Source: Saussurea involucrata (Eukaryota > Streptophyta > Magnoliopsida > Asterales > Asteraceae). Taken from it: a stretch of DNA of 64,000 nt. Below the pieces are notes generated by a model. The model searched no databases. It saw only the letters and a list, made by a program, of their open reading frames with translations, and was not told the DNA's origin. This document shows positions 31,733-44,945 of the stretch, one piece after another (the stretch's first letter is position 1; each line of letters starts with the position of its first letter). The DNA is taken from positions 138,496,983 to 138,560,982 of the forward strand of contig CM066319.1 of NCBI GenBank assembly GCA_033807775.1, read 5' to 3'. The position numbers were made by a program, and so were the translations under genes.

Positions 31733-34710
31733 CTTGTAAGTTTCTGGATTTGAAAATGAGTTGGCGCGTGCAAGCTTGTCTTTGAAGGAAAAGACACTTT
31801 TATTTACGTTGTGTGATAAATTTTGAACTTGGAGAAAATGCGACTTACTTCACCTCTTTTACGAGTGAGTTAACCTTTGTTATAGAAATCATAAAAACAT
31901 TTGATCGCATGGTTTTATAAGCGGAATCAGTGTGGACACGTTGTTGTCATATCAGCGAGTGTGAGAGTCGACTGACTCTCCTAGTGTGGGTGAGTTTGTC
32001 GTGTTTTAAAATTTGCACGAAAAGAGTTTTAGTGAATGCACTTTCGATTGATGGACAAGGTGGTGAGATATCATGGGTTGCGTGTGAGTTATCCTTGAGA
32101 TCGATGTGTGTGTAGCTATTTTATGGCGGTGTCATGTCGTGCATGACTAACCTTATTTCGTAGCGTATTTTCAAATGTGCAAAACGGATTAAATCATTGT
32201 GTTGTCATGCATGAAGGCTATGAACTTGCTAGGTAGTGAGAGATATCATATTTAAGGGTGAAGGAAAGTTTCGAGAGTGGAAATGTGTGGTTGAGTCGTC
32301 GACGGTCAATTCGTGACCTTGGTGTTTCCTTTTAGGGAGGGATGCGATTAACTGCAGTCTCAGTCTTTGACTTTAGAGATGCTTGTATGATGGTAGTCCT
32401 CGCTCTTGTTTGGTAGTTTGACGCGTAGTTGACGGCGGGGGGTGTGTCCTGGGTGATCTCGAAGTAGTCAAGATACTTCGAAAGGTAGCGTTGTAGTATG
32501 TTGATGAAATGGTATTGGCGTGGAGCCGGAGCTTGAGGTGGCCTAGTATTTAGGCTATTTTGTCGGGTAAGTCTTGTGGCTCAAGCATGTGAGGACTGTG
32601 GGGCACAAAGTTAGTTATGACGCATGGGAAAAATTAGATTTTGGTGGATATTCTCGTTGTCGGAGGCACCGTTGAAACATCATTTTCATGTCGGGCGCTG
32701 ATGTTGAAGTCAGCGTCGGTTTTTTAGATCGTTATCGGGAGATTGGAATTGGAAAAGGTAACCCCGGTGTAACTATTTTGTCGGGTTTATACGCGGAGAT
32801 AAGAGGTCGGTTGGGGAAAGGTGTGTATCTGACAGGATGCTGGACCGCCTTATGTGAGTGTTATGAAAGTGGAGAATCGCTAGTTGGATAGATGGTTTTT
32901 CTATGTGGTTGATGTTTCGTTTATGAATGAAGTAGTTAGCACAACTCAGGTGGGACGCGTGGATTATGTTGGTCTGCAAGGGAGCGTCTTATCGTTTGGT
33001 TTATTTGAGCGTGTTTTGTATGGATTCCAAAAAGCCGGTTGGGGACAAAGACTTGATCGAGTGAAGTAGACGATCATAAGTGGAGGTTCATCTAGGTTTG
33101 AGAGAAGATCAGGTCGTGGGATAGCTTTATTTCAAATGTTTGTTGTGATTGGCATGGAGAAGCAAGGCCTATTGTGTGTAATAATGATCGTGAGGATTTT
33201 GCCTTTAGTGTGATGTGGTGTGGTGGTTGTGTGGATAAGTTAGTGGTAACTTATGCAAGGTATACGTGCAAGTCTTTGGTGTGCTAACAAATTGTTGTGA
33301 GGATAAGTGGTGGACTAGTGTTGTTAATATGAGTTGAGCGTAAGTGGAAATCCTTGCTCGGAGATTGCTGATAAGTTATACAGTGGTGACAAATATATGT
33401 GTGATGAGATGAATGGATGTTTGGTGGGTGTTGTGGTATTGATGATTTGAGGATAAGATAATGGAGTGGTAGTTGGTGGCTACCTAAGAGAGAGAAACCG
33501 TGTGCTCATAGGTTGCGATGAGTTGATGGGTGAGTTGTCTGGTGCCATTGACATGTTTGCGAAGATGTTGGATTGGTTGGTTTATGATGTTTCGTAGTAG
33601 ATACGAAATCTTTGGGAATGTCGAATTATTCCTTGTGTGTAAAGGATTTCTCATGAGTGGGATAACCCCGTTTGTGGAACAAGATGTGTGTGGCGGATTT
33701 GAATACTGGTGTTATTTCAGGATGACTTGATTGAATCCTCGAGTGAGTCTTGTGGTTAAACCGTTCGGTTGGACATAGTAATGCAAAGGTGTTTTCAACG
33801 CATTTAGATTGAATGGAGTGAGCACTGTTCTATGCTAACCTGAGGAGGTGGAGATGGTATGTGAAATAAGGGGGGGTAAACTGGAAGTGGAAGGTTTGGG
33901 CATATAACGCAGAAATCGGGAAGCAACATTTTCAGGGTGTCATTGTTGGGTACACGAACTCCTAGTGGGAGTACGAGAAAGAGGATTTGCGTGTATGTGA
34001 TGGTTTAAGAGTCGAGGAAAGCTAGCTTGTGTGGTTGGTAAAGAGGGTGCACCTTCTAGTGAGCCGTTCTTTGGAAACATGTTTTATGTTTGAGAAGGAA
34101 GTGGAAGAAAGTAGTCGAATGTGGTGCTCGAGATGAAGGACCTTTGGATTAGACTTGGTAGTAGTGTGGGAAATATTCCAAGTGAACTTTGTCGTTCAAC
34201 ATTAACCTAATGAGAATAGTTTTGTATGAGCATGGTTGCTCCTTCCTGTTGAGTGGGTGAAACTTGAATTTATTTCATATGTGGATGGACGATTGTTGGA
34301 TGCAGTGAGAATTTGAATGTGTGTATTCAAGATTGGTTCGGTTTGGTTGGTGGCAGCTTCAGATGTTGGAGAGTGAAAGTTTCCTACTTTTAGCTCTGTA
34401 TAGAGTGGGGTGATGATGTGGTGAGAACGTATGAAATGATTATTGATGGATTGTAGTCAATGCAATTCAGGCAAGAAAGTGTTATCAGCCTTAGGCGTAT
34501 TTCGTGTTGGGGATAGTGATTGTGGAATTGTGTGTTATCTGTTGAAGAGGAACATAACTGTGAGTTAAGGCGGCATTCAAGGTTGATCTTGTGTTAAGTT
34601 GGTGAATCGAGCGTTCGTTATTCTATTAAGGGATTCATGTTGTTGTGGCGTTAACCTCTATAAATTTGTTCTTTTACGGAAGTGAAGTTGTGTATGCAAC
34701 TCTTAATTCA

Positions 34711-34782
34711 TTTCAAAACCGTGGGTCTAGGTGTGTGGGCGGTATTGCGTACAGTTGGCCTGAGGCTCCATGGTTATGTTAC
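34711..34782 (+). repeat. Fragment: 3' end of a TRIM LTR
   Basis: TTTCAAAACCGTGGGTCTAGGTGTGTGG...ATGTTAC resembles the end of the TRIM LTR at 20008, with several changes and one small indel. Confidence 0.6.
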
Positions 34783-34984
34783 GCGATTTATCTGGGGTGA
34801 GAGTTGTAGTTAACCGAAAGTGTGAAAATTTGTTGGGATACGCCCTGTTGTTGAAGGGTCATGCAACGTGGGAGCAAGAGAATCCTTAGAGAAGCAAAGA
34901 GGTTAGCATGTGCGGTTATTTGTGAATTTTCTAAGAATAGAGTTGTATTATAGGAAAGAAGCATTTGGTGACGAAGGTCGCGCG

Positions 34985-35544
34985 GTCGACCACTGATAAG
35001 TCAAACAGATTCGCGAGAAGTTTAGGGTGGCTCAGGACCGCCAAAAGATGTATGCGAACAAAAGAAGGAAACCGATTGAATTCATGGTGGGAGATAAGGT
35101 GATGCTTAAGGTATTGTCGTGGTAAAGCGTCGTGTGATTGGGAAAGAAAGGGAAGCTAAGGCCTAGGTATGTCGGGTCGATCGTCATTACCGAGCGTGTG
35201 GGTGAAGTAGCGTATAAGTTGGAGTTGCCCGAGGAGCTTCGGGGAGTTCATTCGACCTTTCACGTGTCGAATCTAAGGAAGTTCTTGGCCGAAGAAAACA
35301 TGGTCGTGCCGTTAGAAGACATTCGTGTGGACGAAAAGTTGAATTATGTTGAGGAACCGTTGGCGATCGTAGATCGCAAGGTCGGGAAGTTGAGAACTAA
35401 AGAGATCTCGCTAGTTAAAGTTCAGTGACGTTTCCATAAGGGGCAAGAAACAACTTGGGAAGTGGAATCGGATATGAGGACCCGTTTCCCTCATTTGTTC
35501 GAAGATGGAATTCCGGGGACAGAATTCTTTTGAGGGGAGGATTC
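34985..35544 (+). pseudogene. Tekay-like integrase C-terminal and chromodomain-like tail
   Basis: One frame reads IREKFRVAQDRQKMYANK, then RRKPIEFMVGDKVMLK, a stop at 35124, and from 35138 KGKLRPRYVGSIVITERVGE, VHSTFHVSNLRKFL, and a chromodomain-like tail (PLAIVDRKVGKLRTKEI, TTWEVESDMRTRFPHLF). It closely parallels 45076-45525 in the element at 43274. The polypurine tract TTTTGAGGGGAGGA (35529-35542) and the 3' LTR follow. In the family the tail may guide integration to particular chromatin. Stops at 35124 and 35426 make it inactive. Confidence 0.8.
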
Positions 35545-37085
35545 TGTAATAACCGGGTCATTTTTGTAAATAAGATATCTTGGTGGGTGTGTAGTATGAA
35601 GGAGGAAACATTGGTGGCCCTTGTGAGAATAAAGAAAATAGGGTTAAATCCCTAAAACCCTTCATTTTTCCTCATTCCGTAAGGTGCGGTTAGGGTAAAG
35701 ATACCTTGTGGAGCAACAATTCAATTTTGAGAAGGAAAGATTGGATTTGGGAGCTAAGGTTTGGAGAATCATCATCCTTTTCAAGGTAATCTCCTCCTCT
35801 TTCATCTCTTGAATCTAATCAGAAATGTTGGGAGTAGTGGGGATTTAATATCTTTTGTATTTCACTAAAAGAGACCATTGTGGTTTGTGTGTTTTCTTAG
35901 CTAAATCAATGTGGAAATCGGAGGGAATAGTTTGCTAATCATCTAGAAATAATACCTCTTTGCTTGTTGTGGGTTAAAGCAAGTCTCGTGTTGATATGTG
36001 GATTTGATTAAAGTATTCGATGTGGAATCGCTCGGTAAAACTCTGTTGTCCGGAAATCGCTCTATCCGGAAACCATTGGGAGTCCGGAAGAAATTTCCGA
36101 GAAAAATGTCGAGGAATCCGGAAGGAGTCCGGAATGTGCCGGATTCCGGAAGTGTCCGGAAGGTTCCGGATTCCGGAAGAGTCAGGATGTGCGTGTCAGG
36201 AAAAGTGAGATCCGGATATTTCCAGACTGTTTGTGTTCGAAAAAGGGACCGGTATCCAGACGTTGTGTGGCTGTGAGACTTTGGGAATGCCTTGGGGTTC
36301 GGGGTGTTATGTGGGTAGTTGAGTGACTTATCCACTCTTGTGTGTGTTGGTGAAAATGTAGGTTCGGATAAAGGATAGCAGTCGCGAGTAAGAACACTTA
36401 GCGTGGACACCGGGTGAGTCTTTCTAAACTGAAGCTTTATCGATACTCGAATTTATTACTTGTACCGATATTTTGAATTGAATGATTTACGTTGTTTTAA
36501 ATATGCATGAACAAAGCGTGCAAATTATTTTATGGATATGCGCGAGACATGTGAGAATTTAATATGGATATATGGGGAATGTGTCCCATGCAGGATATAT
36601 GAATTCGTTTCATATGATCACTGAGAGCGGGTGTGTGCCCTAACGCGTTGTCACATGTGTGTACGTGACTAAGTGCGATCCGTTAATATGTGTTGTGGGT
36701 GTACTTAAACTGACAAAGGTGTAACTGTTTATAAATACTTATAAACTCTCTTTAGTTGATAATTGTGGCGTGATGTTGGTAGCAAGAGGGATCTCACTAG
36801 ACCTCATGGTCTAACCATCGCTTTTCAAAACTAAATCATTTTCAGGTAAGCAGGTGGTCGAGAGCTCGTTTAGAGGAAATGGCAAGACGTGAGTTGGAGC
36901 TTGCGTATAGAAGGATTAGAAGACTTTCCCTTTTTATTTTTTTGTAGTTATGTTCTCAGCTGTAGTTAGGGTTATTTCCACGAACCCAGTTTTGTAATCT
37001 TGGTAGTGCGACTATGTTGGGTCATTTTGGCGTTTTGAATTAAAGAAGTAGCTTTTGGCATGCTCGTTTGGTGTGGGTTGTTACA
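35545..37085 (+). repeat. 3' LTR of the Tekay-like derivative
   Basis: 1,541 bp, TGTAATAACC...TTGTTACA, the same length as 23846-25386. It is followed by GGTAA and the right half of the Harbinger MITE. It carries the CACTAG hairpin (36799-36812), TTTTCAGGTAAG (36839-36850) and a CCGGA array (36040-36230). Confidence 0.9.
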
Positions 37086-37441
37086 GGTAAGATTCTCGGT
37101 ATTTGCCTAGGTTCTTATCGGGTAAGATTCTTGGTCATTGTCATACTCATCCGGTAAGGTAATGTGACTGCTAAGCGCTTAATCGGATAAGCGTTTGGTA
37201 AACGGCCCCTATGTCTCAATATTTGACGTTAATATTTTTGACGAGAAAATAAATAGGTAGAGGTATATTTTGCAACGGGGCAGGCCTATTATGGTCCAAG
37301 TGGGGTCCCGTGCATCCGTTCAGCTAATTTTTGCAAGTAGAATTCTTTTTGTGGTATGAAAGGTGCACCCGCTAAAAGGGGTGCTCCAGGATATTAAGTT
37401 GTTTGTTTTTTTTAAAATGAGTTGAATCTAAGTTCTTATTT
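37086..37441 (+). repeat. Right half of the MITE plus flank (copy 2, uninterrupted)
   Basis: GGTAA, then the MITE end (to 37209, GTTTGGTAAACGGCCCC), then flank identical in order to 25511-25530 plus 30476-30695. The copia target GACGT (37226-37230) is present once and empty. Confidence 0.85.
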
Positions 37442-38035
37442 CATTTTGATTTATAAGAAGTGGTGTTGAAGTCTGAAAGCAGAATCAATAAGACTGTGTG
37501 CTTTTATAAACGAATAAATGTATGTATTCGTGTATGAATTTTTTCAAACAACTTCTTGAAACTGATTCTAAATTGTTTTGGTTCATAAACCCATCACTTT
37601 ATGCTTCTAAATTCAAATTGATTAAAAAGTTCATCATTTATAAAAGATCAAGCTTTAAAAAAACAGTTAATCGTGAATAAGAAAGTAGACGGAATCGATT
37701 TGAGATGAGAGACGCTTCCTTCTGGTTGGATGAAATTGGGGATCGTGATTTTTTTTTTGCAATTTATAAAATTCATTCGATACGGTTTGTCTTCACTGCT
37801 AGTTCTAGAGAGCAATAAGAAGTAAATGAGATGTGGGTTTACCTCTTGTTCCATCAGAGGAAGGTAAGTGATAAGAGAGTCGGAAAAATGAGAAGAAAAA
37901 AAAACAAACAGTATGAATTGATTAACCTATTATCGAATAAGTGATAAAATAGTCTATTAAGAGGGGTTTTTTTCTAAAAAAAACAAGGCCTAATAAAATA
38001 CAATAACATCAATCAAAAAACTGAACAACTCTTTA
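37442..38035. other. Unassigned AT-rich sequence
   Basis: No coding frame above background, no repeat ends recognised. It contains several A/T runs (37748-37757, 37897-37905) and an AGAGGAAGGTAAG donor-like site at 37855. Confidence 0.5.
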
Positions 38036-39079
38036 GGCCATCAGTACCCCATCCCTCCTATCTGTGAAAGATTCCCTGCCACGTCAGCGCCACATCAGCT
38101 TTTCTTCCATCCCTCACCCCATCCCTCACGATCCCTAAACATCCGTATCTCATTCCCTCAAACCCATTTGCCACCTCATTTATTTTAATTCTTTTATTTA
38201 TACATTTAATTATTTAACAAAATAAAAATATTTATATATATTTTTAATAAATAAAAATAAGATAAATAATAAAAATTAAAATTCATATCATTCATTAAAA
38301 AATTAAAAATTACAAAATAAATTTAAAAATCTACTCGTCGTCATTCCAATCATGATATTTTTTAATTTGCTCTTTTCTCTTTAGCGTAGCCATCAAAGCG
38401 CGGCCCGAAAGGTGATCATGCGGGGTTATGTAAAACTGGAAGTCTGCATCAAATCGTTTTGCTCGTTCGATTTCTCGTTCGTGTTCCAACCTTTGAAGTT
38501 CGACATCGAGTTTTTTCATTTTGTATTCAATTGCACCATCAAACTTGTCGTTGAACGTCGTCAACAACTGAGTAGCACTTTCGTCCGTATTCGTCCCGGA
38601 CGTATGACTCGTTGATGTTTTTTTGCCTTGTTTCTCCCGATGGGTCGTTGAATTGGCTCGTCATCGTCATCATCGGAAGTTTGGGTACGTTTTGAACCCC
38701 GCGATGAAGTTGTCGTCATCGTTGGAATTTGAGAGAGTTTGAGAGGTGTGAGATTGAGAGAATTTGATAGTGTGAAAAATAAGAGGTTGAAAGATGTGAG
38801 AAATAAGAGGTTGAGAGGTGTGAGAAATAAGAGGTTGAGGGTTAAATATACAGTGGGATTAAATTTAGAAATTTTTTTTTTTTTTTAAGAAATAGCCGTT
38901 CAACGGTTGTTTTTTTAAAAAATTTAATTAAATTTTTTTTTTTTTATAAAACCCTCGGGATGGCTCGGGAACCCAACCCCGCTCACCATCCCGCCCCGCT
39001 AGCCCATCCCGAGCCGTAGCGCCACCCCGCAGCCACCTCAGCCATCCCGAGCCCCTTCCCCGCTGGGGTACGGAAGGCC
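38036..39079 (-). mobile_element. PIF/Harbinger-type element with an ORF1 remnant
   Basis: Ends are GGCCATCAGTACCCCATC on the left and, on the minus strand, GGCCTTCCGTACCCCAGC on the right. TTA flanks both sides (38033-38035 and 39080-39082), the PIF/Harbinger target. The interior is AT-rich except for the gene fragment at 38331-38720. The right arm (38945-39060) is GC-rich with CATCCCG/CTCGGGATGG repeats. No transposase is present. Confidence 0.75.
38331..38720 (-). pseudogene. C-terminal part of Harbinger ORF1 (NAM-associated C-terminal-like)
   Basis: From the minus-strand ATG at about 38720 comes an acidic run (SDDDDDEPIQ), then RPIGRNKAKK. That pattern is common in the NAM-associated C-terminal domain proteins encoded as the second protein of plant PIF/Harbinger elements. 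A one-base shift near 38575 leads to LTTFNDKFDGAIEYKMKK, a helical Lys/Glu-rich stretch and a stop at 38331. ORF1 proteins of this family bind DNA and cooperate with the transposase. The N-terminal Myb/SANT-like part is missing. Confidence 0.55.
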
Positions 39080-39349
39080 TTAGGTCTTTAATCCACTTAA
39101 AGGTGATACAGCTCGACCAAAATTCCAAGTCTACCATTATTTAATAATAATATATATATATACATTTAGGCTCACGCCTTAGCATATCATTGGCTGCTTT
39201 ATTACTGCTATTATTATTAAAGTTATTTGTCCTTTTTCTTCTTTTTTTAGGAATTTAGAATTGAAGAAGTGGCGATTGTCAATAATATGGTTGGTGGGTC
39301 AAATCTCTCTTGCAAGAGTTAGCTGAATTACTAAATGTATCATTACTTA

Positions 39350-39709
39350 GAAGGTGTTTGGGAGTCCTTTTTTAGTCCAAAAGTGTTTTTGGCCAAAAGT
39401 GTTTATTGACTTATTGCTTTTGGAAAAGAAGTTTTTAAAAAAGTGTTTGGATTAGCTTTTGAGATAGAAAAAGTCAATAAGTCAATAAGTTATTTTTTAA
39501 AAAGTGTTTGGCTTAGCTTATACATGTAAAATGACCAATAAGTCAATAAGTCAGGAAAGTGTGACTTCTCTAAAATCACGTTTCCAGGCAAAACAAAAAG
39601 TTGTTTTAAAAGACCTTTTGCATTTGCCAAACAAGCTTTTTAACTTATTGACTTTTTGAAAAGCCAATAAGTCAATAAGCAGATTTAAAACACACTCCCA
39701 AACACCCTC
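39350..39709. mobile_element. Tourist-like MITE, 360 bp
   Basis: Ends GAAGGTGTTTGGGAGT and, on the minus strand, GAGGGTGTTTGGGAGT, each next to TTA (39347-39349 and 39710-39712). The interior has repeated AATAAGTCAATAAGT and CTTATTGACTT blocks in both directions, so most of the element can fold on itself. Bases 39083-39349 show nothing else. Confidence 0.75.
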
Positions 39710-41676
39710 TTATTAAGTTTTTCTTTTTACATACATGACTTACTTCATATATTTGAAATGAATGACATAATCGTAACATAAAAAAAGACACATATAACAT
39801 TAATTAGTCTATTTAAAATAGGTTTTTCTAAAGATATCTAAATACAAATTACACCCAACTAATTAATTTTTAAAGCTGATTATCACGTTGTCAACTGAAT
39901 TATATTTATACGTTAAGAAGTCATTAAAGAATATATTAATGCGACCGGTTATAAAAACAAAAATAAGATAGGTTTGAAAATGACAATCACAAACTGAATC
40001 AATCAATCGTAAAATTTTATATTAAAATATATGACGATTTTAGACTACTGATTTAATTGCAAATTTATCAAATTTTATATTTAATAAAAGGTCAAAAATA
40101 GACATTTTTGGGTTTTGGATTTTGTTGGTACAGATACGTATAGGTGTTAAACTTTTATGTTGTAAGAAATAATAGTATAATAATAATTTTAACTTTTATA
40201 ATAAGGTACTTATTAGTTATTTAAAGTTTTTTGTATAAGATAAAACTACAAGTTCCGTTATAATCAAGTTGAAGCAAAAGAAGAAACGGTCGACAATATT
40301 ACTTATGACTACCATCAATCTAAGATCATAATCAATGCACACTTACAATTCACTTTAAAATTAAAAAAAGTTTAACTCCTTATCATCTAAAAATTGGTAT
40401 TTTTTTTTGAACGGCAGTTTAACACACATACACGTTCCCGAGGTGTCGGACCTCCAATTGGGCAGCCCACTAATCCCCGTCGACTCGGCCCAGCCTATGG
40501 TTGGCCCAAAGGCCGTCTTGGTATTTGTAACCTACTTAATTCCCCTTTCAAAAAAAAATCTGCTCAACCCATCTTTTTGAGACTTTTTAGTTTAATGTTT
40601 GATTTTTAACTCTTTACGTGATAATCCCGACACCCTTGTTCGCTCGAAAACCGTGGCACTACTGAGTTTTTTAGGCTAGATGTATTATTTGTATTCAATT
40701 TAGTGTGATGCTTCCCGTTTTTGTGTTAGATAGCTTGAATAACCTCATATATGGATGGATAAATACAGTGAATTCATACCATTTTGGAGTATAGTTAACC
40801 TAGATGAACTCCTCGTTTCTCTCCACTGGTTCTGTTTTGGTTACGTTGTTTGTAGTTTCTTTGTAGTCTTCTTGGTTTTTTAGCTCCACGTCATCTTTAT
40901 CCGTTTTCTTTGGCACTCCCTATTTTGTTATAATTTTATTGGTTTTTTCTTAATAATTACTACTGTCTTTCAAAAAGTATTAATTAATTCTTTTAAAATT
41001 TTGTGTGGTAGAATAATTAGGAAAAGTATGAATTAACTTCCAGTGTTGCATTTGTAGTTTATAAATATGGTATTGGGATATAGCATGATATATGATTTAG
41101 AATAGAAGAAAAGAAAAGTTGAAATCTTCACGAAAACAATATCTTCACTTATTAAGGTAAAAGAATACATACATTATACCTCTCTTTTTCGAACATTGCT
41201 TGCAAAATAGATACATGGGTTATGTTTCATTTGGTATATGCAGAGTACAAAAAAGAAAAGAAACATTCTCAATAAAAACCTAGTGTTCGTAGCATTTACC
41301 AACATAGATTTGGTGATTTAGTAAGAGAATGTTTCCTTTCTTATCGAGTCGTCAACATCGTTTACCAGTCAAAGTGTATGGTAAACAACCTCATTTTCTT
41401 GCCACACCAATGACAACTCATAAACTAAGAACCTCCATAAAACTATAAAACCTAGAGGTGGCGTAAAAATGTTTTTTATGTAGGTATTATGTACTTTTTT
41501 CACCATTAATTTTTATTAAATATTTTATATCAATAAATGAAACAATAACAAAATAACATTTTAACAAAATTCAAGAAAAGAATTAAAGTTATCGTACAAA
41601 AATTCCAAAAACATTGGTGATTTATTAGAACCATCAATAATGGTAATAACTTATAAGAACTACACTTGTTTACTTA
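39710..41676. other. AT-rich intergenic sequence
   Basis: No gene is recognised. At 40394-40557 a GC-richer segment is bounded by T9 and A9 runs. Read on the minus strand it contains GGCCGAGTCGACGG and GGTCCGACACC, loosely like RNA polymerase III A and B boxes, and ends in an A run, so a degenerate SINE is conceivable. The rest is A/T-rich with short homopolymer runs. Confidence 0.35.
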
Positions 41677-42427
41677 GGTGGCGTTTGGTTCGCAGACAGA
41701 ATCTGATGGAATTAGAATGTTGAATTCCATCGACTTAATTCCATTTCTTTGTTTGGTTCATTCTTTTGCACGGAAGAAATTTCTGAATTCCATCAAATTA
41801 CACAAATGAGGAAATTCAACATTCCTTAGCAACTAGGAGGTATTTTGATGGAATGGAATGTTCTATTTTCATTATTCCATATATACCCTTTAACTTAAAT
41901 ATTACATGATTTAATTTAATTTAGTTATTCAATTTAATACTTTAGTTTTTTAATTAATTTTTTATTTTTTATTTTTTATTTTTATATAATATAATTTAAT
42001 TCATTTTTTTATTTTCTCGAAATATATTTTATTTTTTCGAAATATAATTTTGTTCATCTGACAATATATTTTATTTTGGTTATGTATATTATATTTTTAC
42101 ACATTAAATTATTTAAAAATTATTTTATTAAAGTATTTTTAGTGAAAAAAATATATAATGATTATTTTAATAAATATTTTTTTGTTTTAAAAAATTAAAA
42201 ATTATCAAAAAGGGTATTTTGGTCATTTATCAAAAATTAATTTCAATCCAAAGCTACATTCTGTGAACCAAACAGACAAATTACAATTCCTTTAACATGT
42301 TTCATTCTAATTCTGTCAACCAAACAGGTTGTCAAACCTGACATCATTTCATTCCAATTCCTACAAAGTGAAATTCTTTTGACAAATTTTATTCCATAAA
42401 AAAACATTCTGCGAACCAAACACCACC
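41677..42427. mobile_element. Tourist-like MITE, 751 bp, near-perfect TIRs
   Basis: GGTGGCGTTTGGTTCGCAGA at the left and GGTGGTGTTTGGTTCGCAGA at the right (minus strand): 19 of 20 bases match. TTA flanks both sides (41674-41676 and 42428-42430). AT-rich interior with no coding capacity. Confidence 0.9.
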
Positions 42428-42474
42428 TTATAATAATACTATATCATTATAAAGGCTGATATAATTAAAAATTA

Positions 42475-42770
42475 GAGCATTTTCAATGGAGTGACTTATA
42501 AGCACCTACATTTTATAACATCTATAAAACTCTATTTATTATAAAAACTCCTTTCGTGGGCTCCATTTATTTTTTTCTCAAAAATAGTAACTCTTATATT
42601 TTTTATAATATATGTATATATATAAATTAATATAATGTGAGTTCACATACGGTTCAAGATATGAACCAAAGTTCTTGTACAAGAACTCAAAAAATAGGGG
42701 TGGCTTATAAGAACTATCTCCATGACTTATGATAGCTAAAATTTTGGCTTATAAGAACCTTCCATTAAAG
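42475..42770. mobile_element. Probable small MITE
   Basis: GAGCATTTTCAATGGAGTGACTTATAAG on the left is loosely mirrored by CTTATAAGAACCTTCCATTAAAG on the right (read in reverse). The target duplication is unclear. A short minus-strand open frame at 42736-42960 overlaps its edge but resembles nothing I know. 42771-43273 holds no recognised feature. Confidence 0.35.
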
Positions 42771-43273
42771 GGCATGAGATTATGTGAGAAACACTTTTAA
42801 ATCGTTTATCACTATTAATCAAATACTCTCTTATGAATTGCGGCTTAAAAGGAAAATGATCCAGTTCATCTCGGTGCATCTCTCCTAATGTTCGTCCAAT
42901 CGTCCACTTCCCATCAAAGGGTTCATAAACACTTCTCACGTTTTTCACCAAATTTAGCACTTATCACCGTAACCCAACCCTCCATTAAAGATAGTGGAGA
43001 GTAGGAGAGAACCTATGTATGTCCGAGCGGACTCCTATGCGTTCATTCAACATATTTTCACAAGATTACATTTGAGGTATAAAAGACGTACCCGCTAAAT
43101 TTTGGGGGGTGTTTCGGGGTATTATAAAATAAAAGAAACATCAACAAAAAACCGAAAAAATCTCGAAATCGACCAAAAAAACTTAAAAATCCTTTGAAGT
43201 CAACAAAAAAAATTTAAAAATCCTTACGTCAAACGACTTTACGAGCATCTGATCCACCTTAAGAGTTTCTCCA

Positions 43274-44068
43274 TGTAACAACCACCTCAAAAGACAAGTC
43301 AAAACACTAGAGTAACATATGCATAATATAATCAATGCCAAACGGCCTCAAATCAAGCTTACAAAAAGCTAAATTCAACGGTTGGCGGCACAACCGGGTT
43401 TACAGCTGAAAATTTTCATAAAAATAAAACTATTCGGACAACTATCAAAATCTTCACATCCACACTCCTCAAAGTCGGGCCTCGAGCTCACACCTTGCCC
43501 TTACCCCTATCTACCTACTTACCTGAAAGGTTTTTAGTTTTGAAAGTGAGGGTTAGACCATGAAGTCTAGTGAGTTCCCTCAATTGCATGACCATGCGAC
43601 AAATAACACAATTTATAAAGCAATTTATAAGGAATTATAAACAACACACCTTTATCATGATAAGCACACAAACGACACATGCTGATGGCTCACGCTATAG
43701 TCACACACACTCGTGACAACGTGTTAGGACACACACCCGCCCTTGATAAATTATATGAAACAAATTCATATATGTAAATTTTTTATGGGACACACCCCCC
43801 ATATACACACCATAAGCCATCGCATGCCCACACCCAAGAAATCACACCTTTAAATCCACACCTTTATGCATGTTTGACAACATTATGTAAAATATGCAGT
43901 TTAAACAAGTAATTGCGTAAATAAACACACTTGGTAAAACTTTGATTTAGAAGGACTCACCTCGCGTCTAGCAAATTCCTTCTCATTTGGTTAGTACAAC
44001 TCTTAACCGCACACCTAAAACACATCACACGCACTAGAATGATAAGTCACTCGAATTCCCTTCTAAAA

Positions 44069-44101
<33 letters not shown>

Positions 44102-44945
44102 TAATGAGGCACACATACCGACTTTCAATGAAAACACCCAAAATCCCAATTAAATAAGTCTCGTTCGGATCACAAGGTGTCTGGATCTTGCCTTTTCGGG
44201 TTACCCAACACTGATGTAACCGGATAATACTATCCGGACATAAACGTCCGAATACCAGTCGTTTCCAGACAAGTCCGATTCTCGGGTGATCGCTTTCCGG
44301 TAAATGAGTTTCCAGACTGTCTCTCTCTCAATCCAGAAGTATCCGGTAAACACTTCTCAGGTACTACCTCCGGTATTCCCTTTGTCTGGTAACCCGTATC
44401 CGGACTCTAGTTCTGGTTAGATGCAACAGGTTTCCGAAAACCTGCCATGTCCGGGTACGGAGATTTCCGGTAACTGCGATATTCCAAGGAAAGCAAGCCA
44501 TCGATTCTATTCAAATCCCAATACTTATACATCAGAAATCGATGGGGTTGCAGTCTCATCCTTTCTTAACATAATTATAACATTTAATTCACCCAAGGTC
44601 TCATTTCTTTGGGAGGAAATCGATTTCATCAGATTAAAAACATAGAACTCAACAAAAGCAGTTTTCAAGTGATTTACTCATGGATTTTAGGGATTAAGTT
44701 GGGATTACCTTCTTGGAGATTGCAGATTACACTAATGCCTTTGATTCCAACCTTGTACCGAAAGCCTCCAGGTCCTTTGCACACACTGATCGCACCCTTA
44801 GCCGCACACACAATAATAGAGATGATATCAGGGTTATTAGGCTTTTACTCTTATTTATAGTTCTCACATAAAAACACTACACTTTCCATTTTCTTACTTC
44901 CACCACCAAACTTTTATTAAATTGCAATTTGGGCCGATTATTACA
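43274..44945 (-). repeat. 3' LTR of the Tekay-like element
   Basis: On the minus strand it follows the tract AATTCTTTTGAGGGGAGGAT (44947-44966 region). It contains the CACTAG hairpin (43555-43568), TTTCAGGTAAG (43518-43528), TGTGT-loop hairpins (about 43690-43805), a C18 run (44075-44092) and a CCGGA array (44170-44420). Confidence 0.95.

Noticed and set aside
40394..40557. SINE on the minus strand
   Set aside because: A- and B-box matches are weak, the putative A box lies too far from the apparent 5' end, and no target duplication was found.
42736..42960. 74-residue minus-strand frame as a gene
   Set aside because: No recognised motif, no splice or promoter context, and it overlaps a MITE edge.
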